Assembly: GCA_902729315.2 (NCBI GenBank)
Contig: LR746266.1
Location: forward strand, 3,916,759 to 3,980,758
From: Spirodela intermedia
Taxonomy: Eukaryota; Streptophyta; Magnoliopsida; Alismatales; Araceae
DNA length: 64,000 nt
Reading direction: 5' to 3'
Shown: positions 49,501-60,722 of the stretch, one piece after another
How the letters are laid out: each line of letters starts with the position of its first letter
How positions within the stretch are numbered: position 1 is the first letter of the stretch
Notes under the pieces: model-generated
Seen by the model: only the letters and a program-made list of their open reading frames with translations
The model's database searches: none
Told to the model about the DNA's origin: nothing
Translations under genes and position numbers: made by a program

Positions 49501-49990
49501 ATAGAACCCATTTTCCAGTGTCCCAAGTTGAGGGAAAGCAAACATCATGAATCAGAGGAAACGTAAGCAAAAGTCGATACCGAAAGTAAATGTCTACAAC
49601 CTGCGTAGTCATGATCCAGAAAAAGGTGAATGGAATCTTAATATTGGAATCATAAAGGAAAAATCTGCGAAACACATTACAACGTAAAATATTACACAAA
49701 AGCAGGTCTCCTAGGAAATCTGGAATAAAATAATCAAACGACGAAAAATAGGCAAAAATCATGCGGTAGCTCGGAGAAATAAAAAAAACGATCTAAAATA
49801 AGTTAACATAAGAGAAAGTAGAAGGGTAATGCAAAGAGGAAGGAGAAGCTCACGTAAATCGGGTGGTGCTGTTGCCAATGGGCTTAAGATCGACGACCTG
49901 CACTATGAGCTCGGGAACGATTTCCGGGGAGTCGGGGTTCGGATCTGCCAGGATTGCAGAGACTGCTCCCGGCGTGACGGACTTCGACAT
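46508..49990 (-). CDS. RPA1: Replication protein A 70-kDa DNA-binding subunit
   Basis: This is the large subunit of the nuclear single-stranded DNA-binding heterotrimer RPA, used in replication, repair and recombination. Twelve exons read: 49990-49854, 49362-49216, 49139-48984, 48877-48700, 48361-48091, 47979-47877, 47798-47674, 47592-47514, 47430-47283, 47185-47025, 46917-46797, 46708-46508. They sum to 1827 bp, 608 residues, in frame throughout. The N-terminal OB fold (MSKSVTPGAVSAILADPN), two central OB folds (VHPLVSLNPYQGNWTIKVRV; GSYVNGRELVDIIGVV) and the C-terminal OB fold with a CxxC-x13-CxxC zinc ribbon (Cys472, 475, 489, 492) are present. All introns are GT-AG except intron 7, which seems to start GC (47673). 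It is the only intact copy; the paralogue is 15790-25489. Confidence 0.94.
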
Positions 49991-51641
49991 CTTCCACCGG
50001 CTAGGCTAAGCTCCTAAGAGAGAATGGATCGACGAAGAAAGTACTATCGCTTGGAGGGAGAGATGGAGGGAGCACTTCGAGAGCCGCAGGGCGGTGGAGA
50101 CGAACGCGCAGCTTCCCAACTTTGTACTGAGACCGCCGTCCTTTTGGCTATTCCCTTGGCGGGAACAGCCCTTTGGCGGGAAAGTTTCACGTTAAATCGT
50201 GTGGGGATCTTGATGGCGCCAACGAGTCAAACTCAGCACAACATCACTAACCTTCGGCTCGGTTGCCTAGGCCGATTCCATCCGTCGTACCGCGACATTC
50301 TTACCCGCTTATCCGAAATCGGATTCGGAAAGCGGGTTTCCCACGCGGGCACGATCCGAAACACGAGTGAGTGAAGGAAGTGGACCCGCCGATCAGAGTC
50401 TACCGACCGTGGAAACGTGGCGGCCGGCGGCTGGCTGACCATATTAATATGTTTTTGGTGTGGAGACGAGAGGAAGAAGACGATAAAGTGCTTTGATCGG
50501 CATCAATGGAAGGTCACAGATAGAGAGGCAGGAGGGAGGGGAGGGGAGATAGAGAGAAAATTTACAATTCCAGCCGCAGGAGAAAGCTCCTCTCACGTAG
50601 CCGCTGTGTCGACTGAATTGTATCTCTGGAAGGTTCGGGTGATCTCCGTCCCCCCCCTTCTTTGGTTTATCTTTCCTGTCTTCTTCTTCTCTAGGAACCC
50701 TAGATTTGTTTTCTCCTCCCCCTCCCTCCTTCTTTCCTGGATCCACTTTTGCTCTTAAAGGGATTTGTGATGGTGAGTGAAGTGAAATTCCACACCGGCG
50801 GCTGTCTCCTTCCGTCACTCCATCCACTTTTCCCGTAATTCTCCATCAGAAATTGTTTCTGACTTCGTTGACAATTGTTTCCCCGGAAAATTACCTTGTG
50901 AAGATTGAAATCCTTCCATTCGGGAGATCTGGAACTTATTTTCCCGGAATTCTCCGCTGCCTTCTCTCGGGAGGCCGGTGGAGTCTTGTGGACGAGGCAG
51001 AGGTGACCGGAGCCGGAAATCCGTGAGAATTTGTTCGTATGCAGTTTTCCACCACTTAAAGTCGGAATCAGACTGCGATTTGCTTCCATACGGAAAAGAA
51101 CAGAGATATTTTTTTAATTTTTTATTTGATGTCCTCGTGATCTTCTCTTGCATCGCTTGAATTTCCCCAAAACCGTCAGTTCTATTGGTTTTCCCTTGCC
51201 AGGCTCCTTTGGGCTGTAGCTTCATCCTGGAATCTTGGCTGGTTTTGGAGGGATCTTGTGTTTATCTGCGGTTTTGCTGTCCTCTTCCCCTCTTTTCCTT
51301 TTTGCCGTCCTTCTTCCCATTGGATCGGGCGACGAACCGCTTAATTATCACCGCTGAGGCCAAGTATTGATCCGTGAAGCAAGTTACACCCAGACGCAGT
51401 GCATCTTGCTCCTCTTCCCTATAGAACCTATTCCAGTACCCCACTTCTTCTGTGAGCTTCAGAGGCTTCACTGTGGAGCTCCTCCTTTAGTGTGCCCTAG
51501 AAGATCTCCCGATTTCATGCGGCTGCCTCTGAGAAGCTGTTACACTGGCCATTGAGAACCTAATCTCCTGAGAACCATCTGAAAAGAGGGTTCAGGGGCA
51601 TCACGCAATTTGCTCGCAGGGTCACCCATCTACATAGTTTC
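49991..51641. promoter_or_regulatory. Head-to-head RPA1/EXO70 promoter and EXO70 leader
   Basis: RPA1 runs left from 49990 and EXO70 runs right from 51642. A GTGAGT donor at 50773 and an acceptor CTCGCAG ending at 51619 fit an intron in the EXO70 5' UTR, which would place the two transcription starts within about 0.8 kb. The region is duplicated at 25490-27050. It contains one unit of the 143-bp element that is triplicated there. Confidence 0.6.
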
Positions 51642-53498
51642 ATGGAAGACTGCTCGCCTGTTGTACCTCTGACTAGATCGAACTCTCCTGAGACCACCGA
51701 ATTCTCAGACGGGGTCCTTGCGGAGAGCATCGGAACCAGTGATGTCCAAGAGTGGCTTGATGCTGCGCAAGAAAAGATACTGAATTGGGATTCGGAGAGG
51801 TCCCTGACGTGGGACTCTGAACCAGTGGAAACCTCCGAATTTACACAGGCTGTTGATGAGGTTCGATGCCTCACCGAAAGCTTAGAAGCTGCACTGCTGA
51901 AGAGTCCTGACCCAAGAGCGCGCCAAATCCAGGATCAAGCTAGCAGCATTCTTGAGGTAGCAATGGAGAGACTTGAGGAAGAGTTCATCCGCATCCTCAC
52001 TCAGCACCGCCAATCCCTAGATTTCGGTCGCATGTCATTTCATTCGACGGAGGAAGATCATACGGATTACAACTCTTACAGCTCGTTCAATGACGAATCG
52101 TTTGAGCTCAGGTTCCCCACGGAAAGCGCCAGGAGCTCCAACCGTACTTTGTTCGAACTGGTCGAGCCGACAGCCATTTCTGATCTCAAATGCATAGCCG
52201 ATCTAATGTTCAGGTCTGGATATAACAGAGAATGTTCTCAGGCTTACATCGCCACCAGGAAAGGTGTTCTGGATGAGTTCTTCTCGTCCCACCGTCTGGA
52301 AATATTAAGTACAGAGGAGCTTGTGGCCTTGGATTTCTGCTCCTTGGGGTCCAAGATCAAGAGGTGGAACCACGGAATGAAAGCTTTCACCCAGGTTTAT
52401 CTCCCCAGTGAGAGAAAGCTCTGTGATCTCATCTTCGGCGACTACCCTGGGCCAGCAAGTGCAACCTGCTTCTCCGGCATCTCAAAAGGGTCCTTGTTCC
52501 AGCTCCTCGGCTTTGGGGAAGCCATCGCAATCTCTCCTCCCAAGCCAGAAAATCTATTCGGTCTGCTTGACATGTACGAGGGCTTGGCCGATCTCATGCC
52601 CGAAATCAGAGATTTCTTCTCTCCCGAAGGCTCTCCTGCTTCCATCTCGACGGAATGCCATGAAGTTCTCCGCAGAATCGGCGAATCCGTCAAGGCCTCC
52701 TTCAACGAGTTCAAGAACGCCATCCGGAAAAAAACCTCCAACACTCCGTTCCCAGGAGGAGGACCCGTTCATCTGACGAAGTACGTAATGAACTACATCG
52801 GCGTCATCCCCAAGTATCGCCAGACACTCTGCTTGCTGCTCGAGGGCCAACACGATAGGGAGGAGGAAGAAGACGGAGGCGGCGAGGTGGGCTCCGGCGA
52901 CACCTCCCCTCTGAGGCGCAGCCTCCTCTCGGTGGCGGCGATTCTCGAGGAGAACCTCCGCATCAGGTCTAAGCTGTACGAAGACGCCGCCCTGCAGCAT
53001 TTCTTCATGATGAACAACATCCACTATATGATGAAGAAGGTCAGGGAGTGCGATATTCACGAGCTATTTGGGGATGACTGGATGCGAGCTCAATCCGTCC
53101 AAGTCCACCAGCACGCTCTGCACTACCAGAGAGAATCGTGGAGCTCTGTTCTCAACTTCTTCAAAGACGACGGGATCTACAGCCCCGGCTCCAATCAACC
53201 TTCCACGGCCGTCCTCAAGGAGAGGTTCAAGAGCTTCAACCTCGCGTTTGAAGAAATCTACAAGACACAGACGGGATGGCTCATCCCCGACGACCGGCTG
53301 CGGGATGATGTGGTCATCTCCATTTCCCTGAACATCCTCCAGGCGTACAGGAACTTCAAAGGGAGGTATGAGGCCTACCTTACCGGCCAACGCCGTCGCG
53401 AGAAGTACATCAAATTCACAGTGGACGATCTGCAGAACTACTTACTCGATTTCTTCTTGGGATCGCCGAAGGCTCTCCACCTTCCTCGAAGAGCCTGA
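51642..53498 (+). CDS. EXO70: Exocyst subunit EXO70 family protein
   Basis: The predicted protein has 618 residues in one exon, the usual form for plant EXO70 genes outside the A clade. The exocyst tethers secretory vesicles at the plasma membrane, and plant EXO70 paralogues also act in immunity, autophagy and wall deposition. The N-terminal 130 residues are acidic. From about residue 170 the EXO70 fold starts: SDLKCIADLMFRSGYNRECS, then SLGSKIKRWNHGMKAFTQVY, the LTKYVMNYIGVIPKYRQTL motif, an acidic loop near 405-415 (EEEEDGGGE), IHYMMKKVRECDIHELFGDDW, and the C-terminal YIKFTVDDLQNYLLDFF with basic residues that in the family bind phosphoinositides. The text looks closest to the B/C/D clades, but I cannot fix the clade. 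The ATG at 51642 follows a likely 5' UTR intron. Confidence 0.93.
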   Translation: MEDCSPVVPLTRSNSPETTEFSDGVLAESIGTSDVQEWLDAAQEKILNWDSERSLTWDSEPVETSEFTQAVDEVRCLTESLEAALLKSPDPRARQIQDQASSILEVAMERLEEEFIRILTQHRQSLDFGRMSFHSTEEDHTDYNSYSSFNDESFELRFPTESARSSNRTLFELVEPTAISDLKCIADLMFRSGYNRECSQAYIATRKGVLDEFFSSHRLEILSTEELVALDFCSLGSKIKRWNHGMKAFTQVYLPSERKLCDLIFGDYPGPASATCFSGISKGSLFQLLGFGEAIAISPPKPENLFGLLDMYEGLADLMPEIRDFFSPEGSPASISTECHEVLRRIGESVKASFNEFKNAIRKKTSNTPFPGGGPVHLTKYVMNYIGVIPKYRQTLCLLLEGQHDREEEEDGGGEVGSGDTSPLRRSLLSVAAILEENLRIRSKLYEDAALQHFFMMNNIHYMMKKVRECDIHELFGDDWMRAQSVQVHQHALHYQRESWSSVLNFFKDDGIYSPGSNQPSTAVLKERFKSFNLAFEEIYKTQTGWLIPDDRLRDDVVISISLNILQAYRNFKGRYEAYLTGQRRREKYIKFTVDDLQNYLLDFFLGSPKALHLPRRA

Positions 53499-54547
53499 TG
53501 TTTAGCACCGCAGATCGGGGTGCGGTTCAAATGATTTGTCTACCATTTCTGTGTAAATTTGTGAAGCCGAATCATGTATTGGAATGCTCTGTTCTTCACT
53601 GTACCTTGATGTGACGCGAGTGATTTCCGATTGCTTCCTCCTGCCCTTCCTGTTCTTCGCCGCCTTGAACCTTCTGGGGGAGAGGATCAGACACAATTTC
53701 GCCGCCGCCCACACGGACTCTCCGCTATATATATTAGTTTTTCAGTAATATTACTTTAAGCTATTAATATTACATTTTTTAGGCGCTTAACTGAATCGTT
53801 ATACATAGATCCAATAACTTTTGATATATACCCACATATTTACTCATGAACTCCAGCATATGCCCAATTATTTTTAGTCAGGGGGTTAATTGAATATTGT
53901 GCTTTCCCTTTCCGGAAGATTGCCATATCCGCCTCAGGATGGATTTCTTCTGGCGGGAGACGACCCTACACGGTAGCCGCGGGGGGATCGGATCGTAGAC
54001 GCTTTCTTACCGGAGAAGCCAATCAGATGTTGAAGTCCAGGTACGGCGGTCATTCCATTCGCGCGGTGGAGTTCGGAGCTCCAGTTTGTTCGATCGGCTG
54101 ATTCGTCGAATGTCTCCCGTCCGTAGGTTTCCAGGAGATTGACCTCTGGGGACATACGGAGTGTTTCCCGTCCGTGAGTTTGATCTGGTCGGAGGGATGT
54201 GAGTATTTCCGGATGTTCTTAAAGCTTCTGCTCAGTCGTCTGAGCTGCGCTGTGCTTCTCCGTTCGCCAGAGAGGTAGTATCGTCGCGACAAGGTGTCGG
54301 GGTTCGTATATATTTTTAACCTGTTATCGAGGATTCTTCTGTTCACGGTTGAAAGTTAACGGAGTTTGAAGAGCTGTGTTTCGATCCTTGTATCTGAGAA
54401 TTCTGTATGTTCTTTAGAGGTCTGTGATCCCGAAAGCAGTTGCGGCTGGAGATCCGTATGACATAAGAAAGTATTCAGTGATTTGAGTATATAGTAGAGA
54501 AGCGATTTTGTGAAGACTGCGCGACGGTCTGAAGAAAAAATATTACT
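53499..54547. other. EXO70-MRS2 spacer
   Basis: Contains the 3' end of EXO70 and the upstream region of the MRS2 gene. I see no further gene. Confidence 0.5.
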
Positions 54548-56333
54548 ATGGATTCGTTTCGTCGGCCATCGCGTTATCGTGATCTCTCCAAACCTGCGTC
54601 CTTCCACAGTGGTCTGAGTTATGCCCAATGTCATGGTTTCGCCGCTTCAAGTGTGAAAAAGAGAGGCCAGGGCAGCCGTTCGTGGATGCAGATAGATCGA
54701 GATGGAAACTCACAAGTCGTCGTACTCGACAAAGCAACTATAATGAGGCGGTGCTCGCTGCCATCTAGGGATCTTCGAATTTTAGACCCTCTCTTCGATT
54801 GTCATTCCACGGTACTAAGCCGTGAGAAAGCAATTGTCATCAATCTAGAGCAAATCCGATGCATAATCATGGCCGACGAGGTTATCCTAATGAACTCTGT
54901 GGACAGTTACGTCTTGCAGTATGCCTCAGAGTTATGTCTACGGCTCAAGAAAGACCACACTGGTAATGTTTTCTCCTAGAGCAACGCCAGATCCAGGGGT
55001 TCTGCTTGGCTTCTGTTTAGTTGTTTATAAAAAGAGCCCGCTATGGATTTCTTGCATTAATCCACTGGATTTCTCATATCAAGTGCTTTCTCTTTGTGTC
55101 AGATGACCTACCTTTTGAATTCAAGGCACTGGAGCTTGCCCTGGAGATAGCCTGCGCGCTGCTTGATGGCCAAGTATGAGTCTGACCTTGCCATGGCCAT
55201 GAGTTCCCCGACCCATATTTACTTCAGAAGTTCTTGTCTTTGCGTGGTTTATTTTCTTCACATGATATGCATGTATGACTGAAGTTGTAGCTCAGAGGCT
55301 TAGAAGTCAATTTATATGGTGCAAGCAGGTAAATGAACTCGAAATCGAGATTTATTCGCTGCTCGAGGAACTAACTTCGTCCATTAGCACCAGCAAACTA
55401 GATCATGTGCGCAGGCTCAAGAGCCGTCTTCTGGACTTGACTCACCGAGTCCAAAAGGTACAAGTGAAGTCATCCGGAAGAATCCTCTTCATCTGAATTC
55501 TCCAACCAGCAAATAAATGATTCGGGCGGTTCCCTTAGGTCCGGGACGAGCTGGAAAACCTGATGGACGACGACGGCGACATGGCCGAGATGTACCTGTC
55601 AGAGAAAAAATCCCGGGCAGAGGAATCCGCCATTGCCGATCACAGACCAAACGGGGTAATCTCAGAACTAGACTTTGGCGCATCGAAGACTGCCCTGGTA
55701 TCGCATCTGAGTTCAAGCAGTAGACTTGCTCAATTGGAGAAGGCCTCGAGCTTGAAGAGTTCTAGCAGCGTAATTCACATCGAAGAGCTTGAGATGTTGC
55801 TTGAAGCATATTTTGTCGTCGTTGACAATACTCTGAGCAATCTATTGTCGGTAAGTCATAGTTTATTCCTGTTTATCATTTTTTTTGGCTCTGTTTGTTT
55901 CTCACATGCGCTTCGCCGGGTGATTCTGACGAGCCAGTTGAAGGAGTACATTGATGACACCGAAGACTTCATCAACATCAAACTAGTGAGGACAACATAT
56001 ATCATTAATAGTTATTTATTTTATGTATTTTTCCCGCAATTATTGCACCTTATGTTCATCCATTTTCTTTCTTTTTTTTTTTTTTGGAAATACGAATGCC
56101 AGGACAATGTTCAGAACCAGCTGATCCAATTCGGGTTGCTCCTCTCAGGAGCCACGTTCCTTGTGACGGCCTTTGCAGCTGTGACGGCGGTCTTTGGGAC
56201 GAACTTTGCTGACCCGGTGTTTGACCTTCCATCTAACTTTGACTCCGCCCTGATATCAACGGGCTTCTGTTGTGGATCGATATATCTATTCTTCCTTCTT
56301 TACGTCAAGCACAGGAAACTGCTAGATTTATAG
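54548..56333 (+). CDS. MRS2: MRS2/CorA-type magnesium transporter with altered GMN motif
   Basis: The family forms pentameric Mg2+ channels in plastid, mitochondrial, vacuolar or plasma membranes. Six exons read: 54548-54962, 55103-55173, 55329-55457, 55539-55850, 55938-55985, 56103-56333. All introns are GT-AG and in frame, giving 401 residues. Family text is clear: LPFEFKALELALEIACALLD, LTSSISTSKLDHVRRLKSRL, the acidic DDDGDMAEMYLSEKK loop, HIEELEMLLEAYF, then two transmembrane helices (about 336-356 and 372-394). The signature at the end of helix 1 should be GMN but reads GTN (residues 357-359, ACG codon at 56199-56201). The rest of the gene is undamaged. Either it is a diverged or regulatory member, or its transport is impaired. 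Confidence 0.88.
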
Positions 56334-58525
56334 AGCAGATATTGGTTGAGTCGAGGGAGATGTACGAACTGGGTCTTAAGGCATCCTGGATCCTATTCTC
56401 ACTGATATTGGTGTTTAAGCGTCGACTATTGTGGGTGATAAGGTCAACGGCTTGTAAGAAAGCATCGACATTTTACTGAGTGGAGGGTTATATGTCTTAC
56501 TTTCAGGGATGGGTTAACACTTGTAATTTCTCGAGGGCTATTTTACCCAAAACAGGAACGCGAAGAATGTCACAAATCGAGTTTGTTTTTCGCCGTTAGA
56601 TCTGCAGCCTTTTTGTCGCGAACCGTATGAAGACCTCTTGTTGACTAAAGGCCCCAGAATCATGGGAGATTCTCGAGATTCTACGATCCAAAAAGACGGG
56701 CCACTGGAGAATTTCCGACTCACAGATCTTCCAAACACATTCAACATCCTCCAAACAAGTTCAAGCAAGCTCGTTGAAGCACCATCGACCAAATTACAAA
56801 GCTTCTGATTTTACTCCATGTTTATGACTGCTATTGAACAAGGATTGATGGGTGCATTCTGAGAAGTAATTTGACGGTATAAAATCTGATCGGTCTCTAA
56901 AAAAAATAAAATAATAGTAAATAAAAACACTTGGCACCAAGGTTTGGAGAAAAGCTCAGCGTAATCACAGAATGAAAGGGTAGTGAAGCGAGGTGTGTGG
57001 GTTCTACTTTTTCGGTATGATTTTTGGCACTTTTTAATATTATTTTTTAGTATAATTTCAGTCCCACGTTCTCACACATTTTGACCTTATCTTACCCCTT
57101 TGGACGACGATAATGTTTGACTTTCTTATTCCGGGATACGACGACATTTGTTGCTCTTTCTGGACATTATTCAACACGGTCGGATATTCTTACACAAGCC
57201 CCGTTCTTTCTATCTCGAGGAAGATTGGACGTGGGTACAAGCAAAGATCCATGTTATCCTCATACTAGGTAAATGATCTGCAATTTTTTTATATATGTCC
57301 GATTTTTAGATTCTCATCGTAAGGATTTGAGGTGAAAAAAATAGGGTTCCATGTGGGGGGTGGGGGAATGAGTCCACCCGTCTCAGCCGTTCGTCCCCAA
57401 CCAGAAATCATCCGATGGGTAGCATGCGTCAAGATGGAGTCTGTCGGCAGAGATTTCGCAGTGGGGCTCGGTACAGATTATATAGCGGACCTCCCTCCTC
57501 AACCCAGACGAAACCCGGCAGAGTGGGGTTTTCGAGGTCGACGAGGAGGAGGAGACAGCCAGGGGGAGGTGCAGGAGGTACGTGGTCAACAGAGGTCTTC
57601 ATCTCCTTAATGCACCTGCTATTCTCGGGATTCCTACCTGTTTTCATCTTCAGCTCTGTCGTGGGTTTTAGGGTTCAATCGCCTCTCTGCCGGTCGACTT
57701 CTTCTTCTTTTTCTCTTTCTCTCTTTTCCCCTGCGCTCGGATTCTCTCATCTTCAAGCAGCACTTGGGTTCTCCTAGCGCGTGCTGCTCGTGCGGACCTT
57801 CTGTTCCGATTCTCGTTGTGAACCTGCCTCGTTTATGTCATTATTTGTGCTCTGCCATCAGTACATAACGTACTCAGGAACCTGGCCCGTTTCTTTTTGC
57901 TCCACCAGTGTTCCTCAGGGATATGCATCGTGGACCGTACTCTGAAATTTCTTGATCATACCTGATCGCGTTATTGTCGATATTCTTTTCCATAGCTCGG
58001 GCGCCATTTTGCTGCGAATTTTCCAACTGGCGTCCTGGATGACGCGCGCACTCATGAAGCAATGCAAAATGGTCAAAAGCGATTATTAAGTTTTTATGTT
58101 TCGCAGCGAAGTTAAACACGGACGAAAGTTGCTCGATGTATTTGCCTACTTTTTCTCTTATTTGGTTTAATTCTAGGAGTTTGCGGAATGTTTGTCCTCG
58201 GATTAGTTTTCCAATCAGTTCATCCCTCCCTTTCTTTTTCGATTCTGTTTATATATAGAGAGAGAGTCACATGATTCATTTGTTTTGGCTACCTCACGAT
58301 TCCGTATCATCTTCTAGATATTCTTCTTATTGATCCTGCGAAAGGATCGTCGTTGATCGTATTCTGATTAAATGTACTACTACTCTCTGGCTGCCGAAAA
58401 TGAGATTTCCTTCGTTAATGAATGCTGTTTTCCTACACATAAAGTCAGCAGAATGTTGATTCCATGTACTCTGACAGAGGAGCTTACGATTATTGGTTTT
58501 TCATTTCCTTTTCAGGTTTTCAGTC
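56334..58525. other. Spacer and leader of the RNA-binding protein gene
   Basis: No coding region is supported in 56334-57300. The segment from about 57550 to 58525 probably carries a 5' UTR with an intron, since an acceptor-like TTTTCAG lies at 58508-58514 just before the ATG. Several short frames here have no recognisable content. Confidence 0.45.
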
Positions 58526-60028
58526 ATGGCGATTGCCAATAAATTTGGAAGTATGATAAAGAAAGCTGTATTATCAAATCCATCATTACATCAAGCGATC
58601 CGATCAATGTCATCATCGAAGCTCTTCATTGGAGGTTTGCCATTGTTTAAACTCTCTTTCGTCAGATGTCAACGCATCATATGCCATCATTATAGAGCAG
58701 TTTGTTTTCTTCTCTTTTAGGGCTCTCATATGGCACCGATGATCAGAGTTTGAGAGAGGCATTCAGTCAGTACGGGGATATCATTGAAGGTAGTCTGTGT
58801 CATCCTTCGTTGATTTTTTTCTTAGTGCCTGTATTCCTGTTTGGTTTGTGTTGACGAAGGTTCTTCTGTTCAGCAAGAGTCATCGTGGATCGTGATACAG
58901 GTAGGTCTAGAGGCTTTGGTTTTATTACCTTTACCTCTGGTGATGAAGCTTCTGCTGCCATTAATGGCATGGATGGGAAGGTATGCACTCTATTTATGAC
59001 TAGTAATTTAAAATTAAAAAAAATATAATTGGCTTCGGGGTTTAAATCACCTTTATTTTGTCCAAAAAGTTCCATGAATACGATGTGGGTTCTACCCCCT
59101 GAAACTATCCTTTCTAGACTAGATGGTTACTCCATGTCCTTGTGAGATTGCTAGCTAGTCTGTAAGTAGCCAAGAAACATATGATTGCAAACCTCAACAA
59201 TTAACATGACAGAATTTCTGTTTGGTGAACTTACAGTTGATCTCTTTCAGTCACCGCTTGTGGTTTTATGCCCTAGATTCTCTGTCAAATATGAACGTCT
59301 CTTCTGTATTCTAGGATCTTCATGGCCGCATGGTGAGGGTAAATTATGCCAATGATCGTCCGCGAGGTGGCGGCTATGGTGGTGGCGGTTATGGCAGTGG
59401 TGGCTTTGGCGGTGGCAGTGGCTATGGAGGGGGGGGTGGCTATAGTGGTGGCGGTGGCTATGGGACTGGTAGTGGCGGTGGTGGCTATGGTGCTGGTGTT
59501 GGTGGCTATAATAGCGGTGGCGGTAACTATGGCACCAGTGGTGGCGGCAGCTATGGTGCTGGTGGTAGTGGCTACAACAGTGGCGGTGGCGGCTATGGTG
59601 CTGGTGGAGGGGGCGATAGCTATGGTTCAGGTGGTGGCAGCGGGTATGGCGGAGGGGGTGGCTATGGTGGCAATGGCTACAACAGCGGAGTGGGCGGCTA
59701 TGGCAGGAGTGGTAACTATGGAGGTGGCGATAGAGTGGGTAATGTTGCTGGAGGTGGCGGTGGGTACGATAGTGGAGCTTACACTGGCGGAGCCAATGGT
59801 GGCAGGTATGGGGGTACCAACAGCCCTGGTACAGGCAGTGGCTACGGAGGGAGCAGTGGAGGAAACTATGGTGTGGCTGGCGGCGGCGGTGGAGCTGACC
59901 ATGCAACAGATACACATAGCAGCAACGAGGGCCTTGCAAGTGGCGGCTACAAAGACCTTGACTCCTACGAAGATAATGCGAGTGGCAATGACGATGAGCC
60001 CGATGACAACTTGGACAGGCGGAGCTGA
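58526..60028 (+). CDS. Glycine-rich RNA-binding protein, mitochondrial type, with acidic tail
   Basis: Four exons read: 58526-58634, 58721-58789, 58874-58980, 59315-60028. They join in frame to 332 residues. Residues 1-30 form a basic, serine-containing presequence ([20 protein letters not shown]) typical of mitochondrial targeting. An RRM spans about 31-107, with RNP2 LFIGGL (33-38) and RNP1 RGFGFITF (72-79). A long Gly/Tyr/Ser-rich domain (about 112-295) made of GGGYG-type repeats follows. The last about 35 residues are acidic and end [12 protein letters not shown]. Related plant proteins act in organellar RNA editing and cold response. The glycine domain is encoded by GGTGGCTATGG-type repeats, which also make long antisense His-rich frames that are not genes. 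Confidence 0.92.
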
Positions 60029-60722
60029 TCAGACAATTCGGACGACGCTTCTCTGCAAGGGAGACGATGAAATGGAGCTCATATTGCTAGATGGATGCTA
60101 GGGGTCTTGTTGTGCATGTGGATTTCCCCCGTACTCCTGTCTTCAATAAGCGTTTCAGATCTTTGGGCAAAAGAACAGCGAAGCAACCCCTTGATCAGAA
60201 TTCCGTGCTTTAGTTTTGCACATAGCTTGTCTCTGAGAAACCCTGCTCCATGAAAGTAGAAAAATAACACAGAGATCTTGGTGTTCATCTGCTTGACTGG
60301 GAGATTTTCTTTTCAAGGAAACTAGAGTCTGCCATAATCTAATGAAGCGGGACAAGCAGAGGACATAAAGGCTTCATTTAGCTTTTTGATGTGAAATTAT
60401 CTTATTCGGCTATTCATCATTAGAACTACTCGTTTGGGATTTCACATTACTAATATGACTGGATTCATAGAGTCCAGAAATTAATCCTCTGACCATAATA
60501 TCATGCTAAATAATAATGTTTCCCAATACGAAAACCCATTAATATCGATTTCAGTCAGCCATCATATGTGGTAACTAGGGTTTATTTTGCTATTTATAGT
60601 GTCAAGTAATGACTTGTGAAATAATTCTCACACAGATGGGTTCACCCTTGTGAAAGTTGTTGTACGGGACCAGTATACGTGGGAATCAACGTTCATGTAT
60701 GAATTAGATCATCACACAAATA
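60029..60722. other. Convergent 3' spacer
   Basis: This separates the 3' ends of the RNA-binding protein gene and the POLAR-like gene. No gene is seen; it probably holds both polyadenylation regions. Confidence 0.55.

Larger units (their letters stand above)
27050..51240. repeat. Tandem segmental duplication, copy 2
   Basis: Copy 2 of the block described at 4235-27050. It keeps GDPD and RPA1 and has lost RPK2. Its right limit is placed where the EXO70 leader (about 51207-51240) stops matching 27020-27065. Confidence 0.88.

Noticed and set aside
51260-51560. Short plus-strand frames before EXO70
   Set aside because: They lie in the probable 5' UTR intron and have no family text.
57332-57777. 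Possible small gene before the RNA-binding protein
   Set aside because: The frames are short, overlap each other and show no recognisable domain; the region fits a leader better.
59247-59939. His-rich antisense frame over the glycine-rich domain
   Set aside because: It is a by-product of GGTGGC repeats on the other strand.
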